Assembly: GCA_003218885.1 (NCBI GenBank)
Contig: QHOV01000079.1
Coordinates: 1 to 44,173 of the forward strand
From: Verrucomicrobiota bacterium
GTDB taxonomy: Bacteria > Verrucomicrobiota > Verrucomicrobiia > Chthoniobacterales > UBA10450
DNA: 44,173 bases
Direction: 5' to 3'
Of this stretch, positions 16,347 to 24,203 are shown piece after piece. Under the pieces are notes generated by a model. It did not search any database, had not been told where the DNA came from, and saw only the letters and a list, made by a program, of their open reading frames with translations. The number at the start of each line of letters is the position of its first letter. Position 1 is the first letter of the stretch. A program made the position numbers and the translations under genes.

Positions 16347-16848
16347 TTAGGCTCCTGGGGCGTGCCAGCCACGACGAATCAGGCTCACGGCAATCGCTGC
16401 GAGAAGCAGCGCGATTATTTTCGATGCGCCGCGCAGCCCCTGTTTGCCCATCCAGCGCGTAAACTGATCGGCATTGCAGAATGCGATCGCGACCAGTGCA
16501 AGATTTATCAAAAGCGAAAGCAAAGTGAAAAGCAGGCCGACGGTATCGACTAAAATCAAGAGAGCGGTAAGCAATGCGGGCCCGGCAATGAGCGGCCAAG
16601 CCGAGCAAGATCAGTCCACCGGCGACCTGAAAGTCCGCCACGGTAATTCCGAGCGCGGCGAAAATAATTTTCCCGAGAAAAATAAATCCGACGGCAACGC
16701 AGAGAGCAGTGAAGATTCCCAGAAACGCCTGTCGTTTTCGTTGCTCGCGCGACGCGCTCGTGCCAAGACCCATGAAGATCGCGACGAGCCCGATCGGATC
16801 GATGGCGACAAAGACTGGAATAAATGCGAGGAAAAATTTCTCAATCAT
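16347..16848 (-). pseudogene. marC: MarC-family membrane protein, broken
   Basis: The N-terminal reading frame (from ATG 16848) encodes IEKFFLAFIPVFVAIDPIG and QVAGGLILLGLA, typical of MarC/UPF0056 integral membrane proteins. The C-terminal part continues in another frame as LIAGPALLTALLILVDTVG and ends with QGLRGASKIIALLLAAIAV. A frameshift lies near 16605. In addition, about 45 residues that normally separate the GG-I-L-L helix from the AGP motif are missing, so two lesions are present. Intact members have about 200 residues. This argues for a decayed gene rather than a sequencing slip alone. Confidence 0.78.
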
Positions 16849-16928
16849 GCGATTCGCGCAGGGATTTCACTTTACGCGATGAACGTTCTACACAATGTTC
16901 GCCGTCTTCAGCAATCAAACCTTTCCGA

Positions 16929-19067
16929 ATGAAAAACTTGTGCCTGTCGATCTTGCTTTATGCGGCCGTCGCCGATCTCTCGGCCAACGAACCGAAATCC
17001 GTCGATGATTATCGCGCTGCTGCGGCGAAGGCAAACTCGGTGCTCACTATCCCCGATTGGGAACAGACGCCAGATGCTATCGAGGCATCAATGAAAGATG
17101 CGATCGCTAAAGGAAACAGCGCGCTCGATCAGATCGGCGGCCAAGACCTGAGCAAGGTTACTTTCAAAAGCACCGTCGTTGCGTTGGACGACCTCACATA
17201 TCAAGCCGGAATCGCTGCGAACAAGGCCACAATCATTAAGGAGACAAATACGAATCCTGCAATGCGCAGTGCCGCGGAGAACGCGGTGAAGGCCTTCCAG
17301 GAATGGGCAGTCGGGATTGATTACCGCGAGGATGTTTACAAAGCCATCAAAGCTTTTGCGGACATTCATCCGAAACTCACCGGTGAAGATGAAAAGCTGC
17401 TCAAGGAAACCTTGCGCGATTATCGCCGCGCCGGTTTGGATTTGCCGCCCGACCAGCGAAAGGAAATCGAACAGTTGCGCAAGGAATTGTCCAAACTCGG
17501 GACCGATTTCGACACCGACATCGTTAAGGCGACTGCGCCGGTCATGTTTACAAAGGCTGATCTGGGCGGGGTCCCGGAAAGCTTCCTCGCCTCGCCGGGA
17601 ATCGAGACCGGCGATGACGTTTACACGGTGATGGCAAACGTCACCTGGCAATTCATCACCGTAGAGGAAAACGCGAAAAGCGAAGCGACGCGCAAGCAAC
17701 TCTACGTCATTCATGACACCCTCGCGAAAGACAGCAACGTTTCCGTTCTCAACCAAATGCTTGCGCTCCGGAATAAGATCGCGCTACGGCTCGGGTACAA
17801 ATCGTGGGACGACTACCAGACCGAAATCAAAATGGCCAAGACGGGGGCGAATGCGGAAAAATACATCAACGATCTGGTCGCAGGTATCCAGCCGAAATTC
17901 GACAGCGAGCTGGCGGAATTACGAAAGTTGAAAGCCGCCAAAACGAACGATCCCAACGCCCGGATCATGGTATGGGACTGGCGTTACTACAGCAACCAGC
18001 GGAACAAACAAAAATACGACGTCGATAAGGAAGCGTTACGCGCGTATTTCCCGTTCCAAAAAGTGCTCGATGGGATGTTCAACATTTATCAGAGCATTTT
18101 TGGCTTGAAATTTGAAAAGATCGCCGCGCCCTACAAATGGATCGATGATCTCCAGCTTTATCTGGTGACCGATGCCGCCAGTGGCGAGCCGCTCGGCATG
18201 TTTTACCTCGACATGTTCCCGCGCGAAGGAAAATTCAATCACTTCGCGCAGTTCGACATTACCAGCGGCAAACTCTTGCCCGATAGCAAATACCAGCGGC
18301 CCACCGTCGCATTGCTTTGCAATTTCCCGCCGCCAACTGCGGACAAACCGTCTTTGCTCACACACCAGGATGTAGAAACGCTGTTCCACGAATTCGGCCA
18401 CTGCCTGCATTCCATCGTCACTCGCGCCAAGTACGGACGTTTCGCCGGGACGCATGTGCCGGGTGATTTCGTCGAAGCGCCGTCGCAAATGCTGCAAAAC
18501 TGGGTCTGGGACAAGAAAGTGCTCGACACGTTCGCGGCTGATTACCGCGACCCGTCAAAAAAGATTCCGGCCGAAATCGTAAAAAAAATGAATGATGCCA
18601 AGCTGGCCAACGCCGGTGTTTTTTATCGGCGCCAGTTCGCGTTCGCATCACTCGATCTGGCTCTGCACGACCCGCATCCTGAAGACATGCCTTACGATTG
18701 CGTCGCCATATCGAATCCGATCCTGGAAAAGGTTTTTCTTCCGATCGATCCCAGCACGACATTCGTTTCTTACTTTGGGCACTTGAACGGTTACGATGCC
18801 GGTTACTACGGCTATGCCTGGGCCGACGCCATCGCCGCTGATTTGGCAACCGTCTTTGAAAAAGCGAAGGACGGTTACCTCGACAGACAAGCCGGCCTGA
18901 AATTGCGCCACGAAATTTACGAGCCCGGCGATTCGCGCGAGGTTAATGTTTCTGTCGAAAAATTCCTGGGCCGCAAACAATCGATTCAACCGTTCCTGAA
19001 AAAGATCGGCATCGGCCCGCAGGACAAACAGAAAGCCCCTGCGGGACCATCGCAAGAATCCAGATAG
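16929..19067 (+). CDS. Exported M3-family oligopeptidase
   Basis: Zinc metallopeptidase of family M3 (thimet oligopeptidase / oligopeptidase A group) that degrades short peptides. Seen: HEFGHCLH (HEXXH, near residue 487), followed by GDFVEAPSQMLQNWVWD, which supplies the downstream Glu ligand, and the NGYDAGYYGYAWADAIAADL substrate-binding segment. The frame is open upstream from 16824, but ATG 16929 begins a clear signal peptide (residues about 1-19, ending near DLSA), giving 712 residues and a periplasmic or outer location, unlike most cytosolic M3 enzymes. The stop TAG shares its last base with the palindromic element starting at 19067. It probably acts with the M28 peptidase downstream in peptide scavenging. 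Confidence 0.92.
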   Translation: MKNLCLSILLYAAVADLSANEPKSVDDYRAAAAKANSVLTIPDWEQTPDAIEASMKDAIAKGNSALDQIGGQDLSKVTFKSTVVALDDLTYQAGIAANKATIIKETNTNPAMRSAAENAVKAFQEWAVGIDYREDVYKAIKAFADIHPKLTGEDEKLLKETLRDYRRAGLDLPPDQRKEIEQLRKELSKLGTDFDTDIVKATAPVMFTKADLGGVPESFLASPGIETGDDVYTVMANVTWQFITVEENAKSEATRKQLYVIHDTLAKDSNVSVLNQMLALRNKIALRLGYKSWDDYQTEIKMAKTGANAEKYINDLVAGIQPKFDSELAELRKLKAAKTNDPNARIMVWDWRYYSNQRNKQKYDVDKEALRAYFPFQKVLDGMFNIYQSIFGLKFEKIAAPYKWIDDLQLYLVTDAASGEPLGMFYLDMFPREGKFNHFAQFDITSGKLLPDSKYQRPTVALLCNFPPPTADKPSLLTHQDVETLFHEFGHCLHSIVTRAKYGRFAGTHVPGDFVEAPSQMLQNWVWDKKVLDTFAADYRDPSKKIPAEIVKKMNDAKLANAGVFYRRQFAFASLDLALHDPHPEDMPYDCVAISNPILEKVFLPIDPSTTFVSYFGHLNGYDAGYYGYAWADAIAADLATVFEKAKDGYLDRQAGLKLRHEIYEPGDSREVNVSVEKFLGRKQSIQPFLKKIGIGPQDKQKAPAGPSQESR

Positions 19068-19145
19068 TTGTAGAGGCGCTTGTGCCAAGGGCCTGTCGAA
19101 GCGCCAATTGCTAAACTCGGCGTTTGACACAAACGCCGCCACAAC
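19067..19145. repeat. Double-hairpin palindromic element between peptidase genes
   Basis: Begins GTTGTAGAGGCGCTTG and ends CGCCGCCACAAC. The second hairpin GGCGTTTG-ACA-CAAACGCC (19119-19137) is perfect with an 8-bp stem; the first is degenerate. It has the same family and size class as 12101-12169. It starts on the last base of the M3 peptidase stop codon and ends 20 bp before the M28 start. Confidence 0.82.
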
Positions 19146-19165
19146 GTCTGGGTATATTCCGAAAA

Positions 19166-20839
19166 ATGACAGGGCGATTCGCTGCAATCCTTTGCTTCAG
19201 TGCGACGTGGCTCCTCGCGGCCGATGAACTGGCGGAGCGTTTGCAGCCGGCACTGGAGGCGATCACGCCGGACGGCCTGCTCGCGCACATCAAAGTTCTT
19301 GCATCGGATGAATTCGAAGGACGCGCGCCGGGAACGAAAGGCGAAGAACTTTCGGTCAAATACATCACTGATCAGTTCAAACAGATCGAGTTAAAACCGG
19401 GAAATCCGGACGGGACTTACACGCAGGAGGTCCCTCTGGCTGGGATCAAAAGCGAACCGCGAATGTCGTTCGCCGTTGGCGACAAAACGATCGATCTCAA
19501 ATACCCGGATGATTTCATTGCTTCCTCGGCGCGGCTCCAACCCGAAATCAAAATCGACAAGTCAGACATGGTCTATGTCGGATACGGCGTCGTCGCGCCG
19601 GAATACGGCTGGGATGATTACAAAGACGTCGATGTGCGTGGCAAAACGGTGCTGATGTTGATCGGCGATCCGCCGGTGCCCGATCCAAAAGATCCTTCAA
19701 AGCTCGACGACAAAATGTTTAAGGGAAAAGCGATGACCTACTACGGCCGCTGGACGTACAAGTACGAAATCGCAGCGCAAAAAGGCGCGGCCGCTGCGAT
19801 CATCATCCACGAAACCGAACCGGCGGCTTACCCGTGGCAGGTGGTGAGATCGAGCTGGGGCAAAGAAAACTTCGAGCTCGATAATCCGAACAAGAACATG
19901 GATGCGGTTTCGGCGCGTTCATGGATCACGCGCGATGTTGCGAAAAAATTATTCGCCGATTGCGGCCAGGATTTCGATGCGCTGAAAAAATCGGCGGTCG
20001 CAAAAGAATTCCGGCCAGTGCCGCTGAATGCCAAAGCCGACATCGAAATCAAACAGCAGATTCGCTCCTTTAAATCGCACAATGTCATCGGCAAACTCGA
20101 AGGCGACGATCCGAAATTGCGGGACGAATACATTATTTACACTGCCCACTGGGACCATCTCGGGCGGCATCCCGAATTACAGGGCGATCAAATTTTCAAC
20201 GGTGCGATCGACAACGCGTCAGGCGTTGCGTCCGTTATTCAGCTTGCGGCCGCGTTTAACAAATTGAATCCGCCGCCGAAACGGTCGGTGTTGTTTATGG
20301 CAACGACAGCCGAAGAGGCGGGATTGCTCGGCGCGAAGTTTTATGCCGAGCATCCGCTGTATCCAATGGAGAAAACGCTGGCTGATATCAACATCGACGG
20401 CGTGAATCCATGGGGCAAATCGCGCGACTTCGAAGATCTCACCAATGGCAATTCAACCCTAAACGACTTATTGGGCCGGGCCGCGGCGCGACAGGGGCGC
20501 GCGATGAAGCCAAACAGCGAACCGGAGAAAGGCGGCTTCTATCGGGTCGATAGTTTCGAATTCGCCAAAGTCGGTGTCCCTGTGTTGCACGCGGCACGTG
20601 GGATCGACATCATTGGCAAGCCGCCAGATTACGGGAAGCAGAAGCGCGACGAATTTGTCGCGAAACATTATCACCAACCGTCTGATGAAGTTGATCCCAC
20701 CTGGGACCTCTCCGGCGCGGTGCAGGATGTTCAACTTCTGTTCGAAGTCGGCTACCAGGTCGCCAACGCAGACAAATTTCCCGAATGGAAAGCGGGCACT
20801 GAATTCAAAGCAAAACGAGACGCTATGCTGAAGAAGTGA
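19166..20839 (+). CDS. Exported M28-family aminopeptidase with PA domain
   Basis: Zinc aminopeptidase of family M28. Seen: signal peptide at residues about 1-18 (ATG 19166; the upstream extension to 19124 is repeat-derived), a PA-like domain in the middle, then the di-zinc catalytic domain with HWDHLG (His/Asp ligand), [10 protein letters not shown] (bridging Asp), [13 protein letters not shown] (catalytic Glu plus ligand), DINIDGVN and the final His in [11 protein letters not shown]. At 557 residues it is normal for PA-containing M28 enzymes. It follows the exported M3 oligopeptidase in the same direction, so endo- and exopeptidase would together release amino acids outside the cytosol (inference). 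Confidence 0.92.
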   Translation: MTGRFAAILCFSATWLLAADELAERLQPALEAITPDGLLAHIKVLASDEFEGRAPGTKGEELSVKYITDQFKQIELKPGNPDGTYTQEVPLAGIKSEPRMSFAVGDKTIDLKYPDDFIASSARLQPEIKIDKSDMVYVGYGVVAPEYGWDDYKDVDVRGKTVLMLIGDPPVPDPKDPSKLDDKMFKGKAMTYYGRWTYKYEIAAQKGAAAAIIIHETEPAAYPWQVVRSSWGKENFELDNPNKNMDAVSARSWITRDVAKKLFADCGQDFDALKKSAVAKEFRPVPLNAKADIEIKQQIRSFKSHNVIGKLEGDDPKLRDEYIIYTAHWDHLGRHPELQGDQIFNGAIDNASGVASVIQLAAAFNKLNPPPKRSVLFMATTAEEAGLLGAKFYAEHPLYPMEKTLADINIDGVNPWGKSRDFEDLTNGNSTLNDLLGRAAARQGRAMKPNSEPEKGGFYRVDSFEFAKVGVPVLHAARGIDIIGKPPDYGKQKRDEFVAKHYHQPSDEVDPTWDLSGAVQDVQLLFEVGYQVANADKFPEWKAGTEFKAKRDAMLKK

Positions 20840-20873
20840 CTGGATTAGCCGTAAGTTTTCCGTCTAATTCTTG

Positions 20874-21280
20874 TTAGAGCTAATCGTCGCATGCCGAAAA
20901 TCTCTGTAGACTGGTGGGTATTCATCGTGATCGAAGCGGTCGCCGTCATCAGCTGTTGCACTTGGGAGCTTTTCACGTCGGGCATCGGCAAGGCTCTTTG
21001 GATTGCAGAGTTTTTCCTGCTCATGCCGGGCAGCATCACCGTCGCACCGCTTGTTGAGAAGGCGCTTTGGAGCACAGGCTTATCACTCAGAACGATCGGC
21101 ATTGCAGAAATCGCCAGTAGCGTTGCCACAAATGCAGTTGTCTGGTTTCTGGTGTTGCAGATTATTCGTCGCTTCCGGCGCACACACGCGCTTTAACCAA
21201 TCGATGAAGCCAACGGCCCCATTCCGAAACAACTTCAGCGTGTTTGCCACGACACCCTGCCGTGGCTTATCTCTTTCTCG
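20874..21280 (+). mobile_element. Integron-type gene cassette (one gene plus attC)
   Basis: A single open reading frame (20891-21196) is followed at once by a complete attC site, with the gene stop codon inside the first core box, which is standard cassette layout. The right boundary is between G21280 and T21281 (G/TTAGGT). The left boundary is proposed at G20873/T20874 in GTTAGAG, a near-match to the GTTRRRY core. No integrase gene or attI is in this window, so it would be a lone cassette inserted at a secondary site or a remnant of a dispersed array. The right end is well supported; the left end is inferred. Confidence 0.65.
20891..21196 (+). CDS. Cassette-encoded small membrane protein, unknown
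   Basis: 101 residues with three to four hydrophobic segments (about 8-24, 33-52, 60-80 and 80-93) and a basic C-terminal tail (RRFRRTH), so a small polytopic membrane protein. I do not recognise the family. The ATG has no clear ribosome-binding site and the gene has little upstream sequence of its own, as is usual for cassette genes. The TAA stop lies inside the CTTTAAC core of the attC site. Its function and whether it is expressed cannot be read here. Confidence 0.7.
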   Translation: MPKISVDWWVFIVIEAVAVISCCTWELFTSGIGKALWIAEFFLLMPGSITVAPLVEKALWSTGLSLRTIGIAEIASSVATNAVVWFLVLQIIRRFRRTHAL

Positions 21281-21286
21281 TTAGGT
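21191..21286 (+). other. attC recombination site of an integron cassette
   Basis: 96 bp. R'' core CTTTAAC (21191-21197); L'' GATGAAGCCAACGGC (21203-21217); L' GCCGTGGCTTATC (21259-21271); R' core GTTAGGT (21280-21286). The reverse complement of L' is GATAAGCCACGGC. It pairs with L'' except for two extra bases, G21206 and an A at 21212/21213. These are the extrahelical bases that give attC its strand polarity, placed on either side of AAGCC as in classical aadA-type sites. A 41-nt loop separates the arms. Confidence 0.87.
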
Positions 21287-21950
21287 GCAGACGGACGCCG
21301 CATCCCGGGGCTGCGTGGCGGAGTATCACCACTCTTCCGCGGAGGCGCCGCACACAGAAGCGTATCTCTGGCCGCGTATTATCAGCTTATGCGCGGAGTT
21401 GGGCGCGCGACGAGTCGTCGATATTGGGTGCGGGAACGGCGCGCTATGCCGCGAGCTTGCCCGGCGCGGATACGAAGTGGTGGGTTGCGAGCCGAGCGCG
21501 GACGGCGTTCAGTTGGCACGGAGTTCGGCGCCCGAACTGGTCTTCCACCAGCTAGGGGTGGACGACGATCCGTCCGTGGTTGGCAACGAGAGCTTTGACG
21601 TGGCTATCGCTACGGAGGTAATCGAGCATCTCGCTAGACCTCGTAGCCTGCCTCGTTTCACGAAGCAGCTCCTCCGGCCCGGCGGTCACGTTATCATGAG
21701 CACGCCGTATCACGGCTACTTGAAGAATCTTCTTCTTGCGCTCGCCAACAAGTGGGACGCACATCTCAATCCCTTCTGGGACGGCGGACACATCAAGTTC
21801 TGGTCGCGCAAGACTCTCTCGCAGCTGTTGAACGAAGCTGGTTTCCGCGTCGTTCGCTTCATTGGAGCGGGCAGAATACCTTTCCTGTGGAAGAGCATGA
21901 TTATAATTGCACAGAAGCCAGAGAAACCGAGTTGCAAGACGGCGGATTAG
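21285..21950 (+). CDS. Class I SAM-dependent methyltransferase
   Basis: About 220 residues. Seen: motif I VVDIGCGNGALCREL, an acidic second strand end (VGCEPSADGV), IATEVIEHL for motif post-II/III, and LLRPGGHVIMSTPYHGYLKNL typical of ubiquinone/menaquinone-like or sugar/lipid methyltransferases of the Methyltransf_11 type. A WDGGHIKFWSRKTLSQLL segment recurs in O-antigen/capsule-associated methyltransferases; the substrate is unknown. The longest frame starts with GTG at 21285, inside the R' core of the preceding attC site; another GTG at 21315 (residue 11) is possible. I found no second attC after the stop, so it may be a host gene next to the cassette rather than a second cassette. Confidence 0.82.
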   Translation: MQTDAASRGCVAEYHHSSAEAPHTEAYLWPRIISLCAELGARRVVDIGCGNGALCRELARRGYEVVGCEPSADGVQLARSSAPELVFHQLGVDDDPSVVGNESFDVAIATEVIEHLARPRSLPRFTKQLLRPGGHVIMSTPYHGYLKNLLLALANKWDAHLNPFWDGGHIKFWSRKTLSQLLNEAGFRVVRFIGAGRIPFLWKSMIIIAQKPEKPSCKTAD

Positions 21951-21986
21951 GTGGTTGAATCGCACCTTGCGACTCTGAAAATCTGA

Positions 21987-22091
21987 ATGGGCTCTCTTAA
22001 AAAAAGACGAAAAGCAAAAATTGCCAAGCACAAGCGCCGCAAACGCATGAGGGCGCATCGGCACAAGAAGCGGCTCCGGTACAAGGTGTAA
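21987..22091 (+). CDS. AURKAIP1/COX24-domain small ribosomal protein (bS22-like)
   Basis: A 34-residue protein, extremely basic: it begins MGSLKKRRKAKIAKHKRRK and continues with RMRAHRHKKRLRYKV. This matches the AURKAIP1/COX24 domain known from mitochondrial mS38 and from the tiny bacterial 30S protein bS22 near the decoding centre. Such 30-40 residue versions are easily missed by gene finders. The ATG at 21987 lies 36 bp after the methyltransferase stop. The composition, with 18 Lys/Arg, and the GS-KK-R-KI-KHKRRK-M pattern make the call strong despite the length. Confidence 0.85.
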   Translation: MGSLKKRRKAKIAKHKRRKRMRAHRHKKRLRYKV

Positions 22092-22116
22092 ATCGTCAGC
22101 GCTGGCGCTCGGAAAA

Positions 22117-22160
22117 TGTCCAACGCTCAACGCCGAACGTCCAACGTCCAGTACTGAACA
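22117..22160. repeat. TCCAACG-type direct-repeat tract
   Basis: Words TGTCCAACGCTCAACG, CCGAACGTCCAACGTCC and AGTACTGAACA follow one another. It is the same word family as 9224-9326. It lies in the 237-bp gap before the TPR gene, with no coding frame. Confidence 0.55.
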
Positions 22161-22226
22161 GCGATGCGCACGCATCATTGCGCCACGTTCCTTGCAGTGG
22201 TGAGCGTGTCGCATGCATTCCAGAGC

Positions 22227-22250
22227 GCAGCCGGCACGGCTGCCACTACA
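22227..22250. repeat. Single hairpin with CACTACA end, palindromic family
   Basis: GCAGCCG-GCA-CGGCTGC (22227-22243) is a perfect 7-bp stem with a 3-nt loop, followed by CACTACA, the mirror of the TGTAG-type terminus of the other elements. A second stem CAGGTC/GACCTG follows to about 22267. It probably represents a partial or diverged member. Confidence 0.5.
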
Positions 22251-22328
22251 GGTCTGAGGCTGACCTGCCACTCGTAGCCAAAGCGAAGGCTGGTTTGCCG
22301 AACACGGTGCGGAAAGATAAGATTAAGC

Positions 22329-24170
22329 ATGAGGGAGTGGAAGAAGCGGGGCGTTTGGACGCACCAGTGTTTTTTCTTTTCACTGGCCTTTCTTGTCGCC
22401 GCAAGCATTGCAGTCGCGCGGCCGGCGAAAACGTCATCGACCAAAAGCGCGACCTCCTCGACGGCGGTTAAACGGCCTGGCCGTCAGGACGATTCGCTCG
22501 ATCCCAAACTGGCTCCCGATCTTGCCTTGCGCGTGGGCGGCGCACACAAAGCGGATGCGCTTACGCATTTTGTTGAAGGAATGGCGTTTGAAGAAAATGG
22601 CGAAATGGATCGGGCGCTGGAGGCGTATCGTAAAGTGCTCAACGTTGATCCCGGCCAGTCACAACTGGCCGCGCGCGTGGCGGGTTTGCTGATACAACAG
22701 GATGATTTTCCGCAGGCAATTGACGTGCTCAAGGACGCGATCAAGGCGAACCCGAATAATGCTGAGCCTTATCAGCAACTAGCTTTCATCTATGTGAGGT
22801 ATCTGAAGAAAACGGATCAGGCAATCGATTATGCGAATCGAGCAATCGCCCTGAATCCGGCAGACGCGGAAGGTTACCAGCGCCTGGTCGAAATCGAAGT
22901 GGCAGCCGGCCAAGAGAAAAAAGCGCTCGAAGTTCTGGACCGTGCCGCAAAAGTTCGCAGCAACGATCCCGCTTTTTGGATGCGGCTCGGAAAGCTTTAC
23001 ATGGCCATTCTCTTCAAGTCCGACTCGCAGCCGAAACCGGAGGAATTGAAAAGGACCAACGAGATTTTCAAAAAAGCAGCTGACCACGCCGGCGACGATC
23101 CGGCGATCCTAAAGGACGTAGCCGATTATTACGCGGCATCCCAGCAGCTGAAGGAAGCGATCCCGCTTTACCTGCATGTTCTCGAACTGCAACCGGACGA
23201 CGCGAACGCGCGAGAGAAACTGGCGACTGGTTTTATTCTGACGAATCAACGCGGCAAAGCAGTGGAGATGCTCGAGCAAATCATCAAGGAGCACCCTGAA
23301 AAATATCAACCCTACGATTTACTGGCACAGGTACTGGATGATGAAGCGCGATCACTGCTGCGCACAAACCGCCTTGAGGAAGCCAAAGCGAAGTTTGCAA
23401 AAGTGGCCGCGAATTATGAGCAAAGTCTGTTGATCAATCCAAATCATCCCAGCATCTATTTGCATCTGGCGGAGCTGCTTCTCGGACCTTTGAGAGACGC
23501 AGATCGCGCGGTGAACCTGCTGACGGAAGCCCGGCGCCGATTCCCGGGCGCGCCGGAGATTGTTTACTATCTGGCGATCGCGCAGCGCGAGGCGAAGCAG
23601 AGCCAGCAAGCCGTGGCGACTTTCGAAGAGGCGCTGCACGAAGCACAACTCGACCAGGATGACGATGTGATAAATGCCAAATTTTACTTCAACTATGGAG
23701 CGGCGGCAGAGCAAGCTGGCCTGTACGACAAGGCGGCTGATTTGCTCCGAAAGTCGATTGCGCTCGATCCAGCCAATGCGGCAGAGGCCTGTAACTATAT
23801 TGGTTACATGTGGGCGGATCACAATATGAACTTGGATGAAGCTGAAGCCATGATTAAACGCGCCCTCGAAAGCGAACCAAACAACGCCTCATATCTGGAC
23901 AGCCTCGGTTGGGTGGAATTTCGAAAGGGTAAATTCGATCAAGCCTTGAGCGACCTGCTTCGCGCCGCTAAGGCGGTGGAGCGCGACGACCCGGTCGTGT
24001 TTGAACACATTGGCGATACTTACCTCAAATTGAATCGCACAGCCGAAGCATTAGAAGCCTGGCGAAAGGCACTGGCGCTCGATCCAAAAAACAAAACGCT
24101 CGCGGACAAGATCGAGGGAACCAAGAAGACAATTAGCAAAGATTTGCCCGAAAAAACGAATCCGACGTAG
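22329..24170 (+). CDS. Exported TPR-repeat protein
   Basis: 613 residues. Residues about 12-31 form a signal peptide (FFFSLAFLVAASIAVARP), followed by a Ser/Thr/Lys-rich linker. From about residue 75 to near the C terminus lie roughly twelve tetratricopeptide repeats, with the canonical A-x-Y-x-K and NP-A pattern (DRALEAYRKVLNVDP, YANRAIALNPADAEGY, ALEAWRKALALDPKNK). TPR arrays bind partner proteins, so a periplasmic scaffold or assembly role is likely, for example in outer-membrane or exopolysaccharide handling (inference). It is followed at 34 bp by an AI-2E-family permease and then another TPR protein, so an operon is likely. Confidence 0.88.
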   Translation: MREWKKRGVWTHQCFFFSLAFLVAASIAVARPAKTSSTKSATSSTAVKRPGRQDDSLDPKLAPDLALRVGGAHKADALTHFVEGMAFEENGEMDRALEAYRKVLNVDPGQSQLAARVAGLLIQQDDFPQAIDVLKDAIKANPNNAEPYQQLAFIYVRYLKKTDQAIDYANRAIALNPADAEGYQRLVEIEVAAGQEKKALEVLDRAAKVRSNDPAFWMRLGKLYMAILFKSDSQPKPEELKRTNEIFKKAADHAGDDPAILKDVADYYAASQQLKEAIPLYLHVLELQPDDANAREKLATGFILTNQRGKAVEMLEQIIKEHPEKYQPYDLLAQVLDDEARSLLRTNRLEEAKAKFAKVAANYEQSLLINPNHPSIYLHLAELLLGPLRDADRAVNLLTEARRRFPGAPEIVYYLAIAQREAKQSQQAVATFEEALHEAQLDQDDDVINAKFYFNYGAAAEQAGLYDKAADLLRKSIALDPANAAEACNYIGYMWADHNMNLDEAEAMIKRALESEPNNASYLDSLGWVEFRKGKFDQALSDLLRAAKAVERDDPVVFEHIGDTYLKLNRTAEALEAWRKALALDPKNKTLADKIEGTKKTISKDLPEKTNPT

Positions 24171-24203
24171 TGACCGTTCGAGGTCGGGCGTTGAAAACGT
24201 AAC

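Noticed and set aside
20823-20879. A second attC site upstream of the cassette gene
   Set aside because: A GTTAGAG core-like word and CTAATTC are present, but there is no paired L''/L' structure or RYYYAAC core, so only a single-core left boundary is proposed.
21950-21986. attC site after the methyltransferase gene
   Set aside because: GATTAGGTGG lacks the GTT core and no inverted arm is found, so I do not call the methyltransferase a cassette gene.
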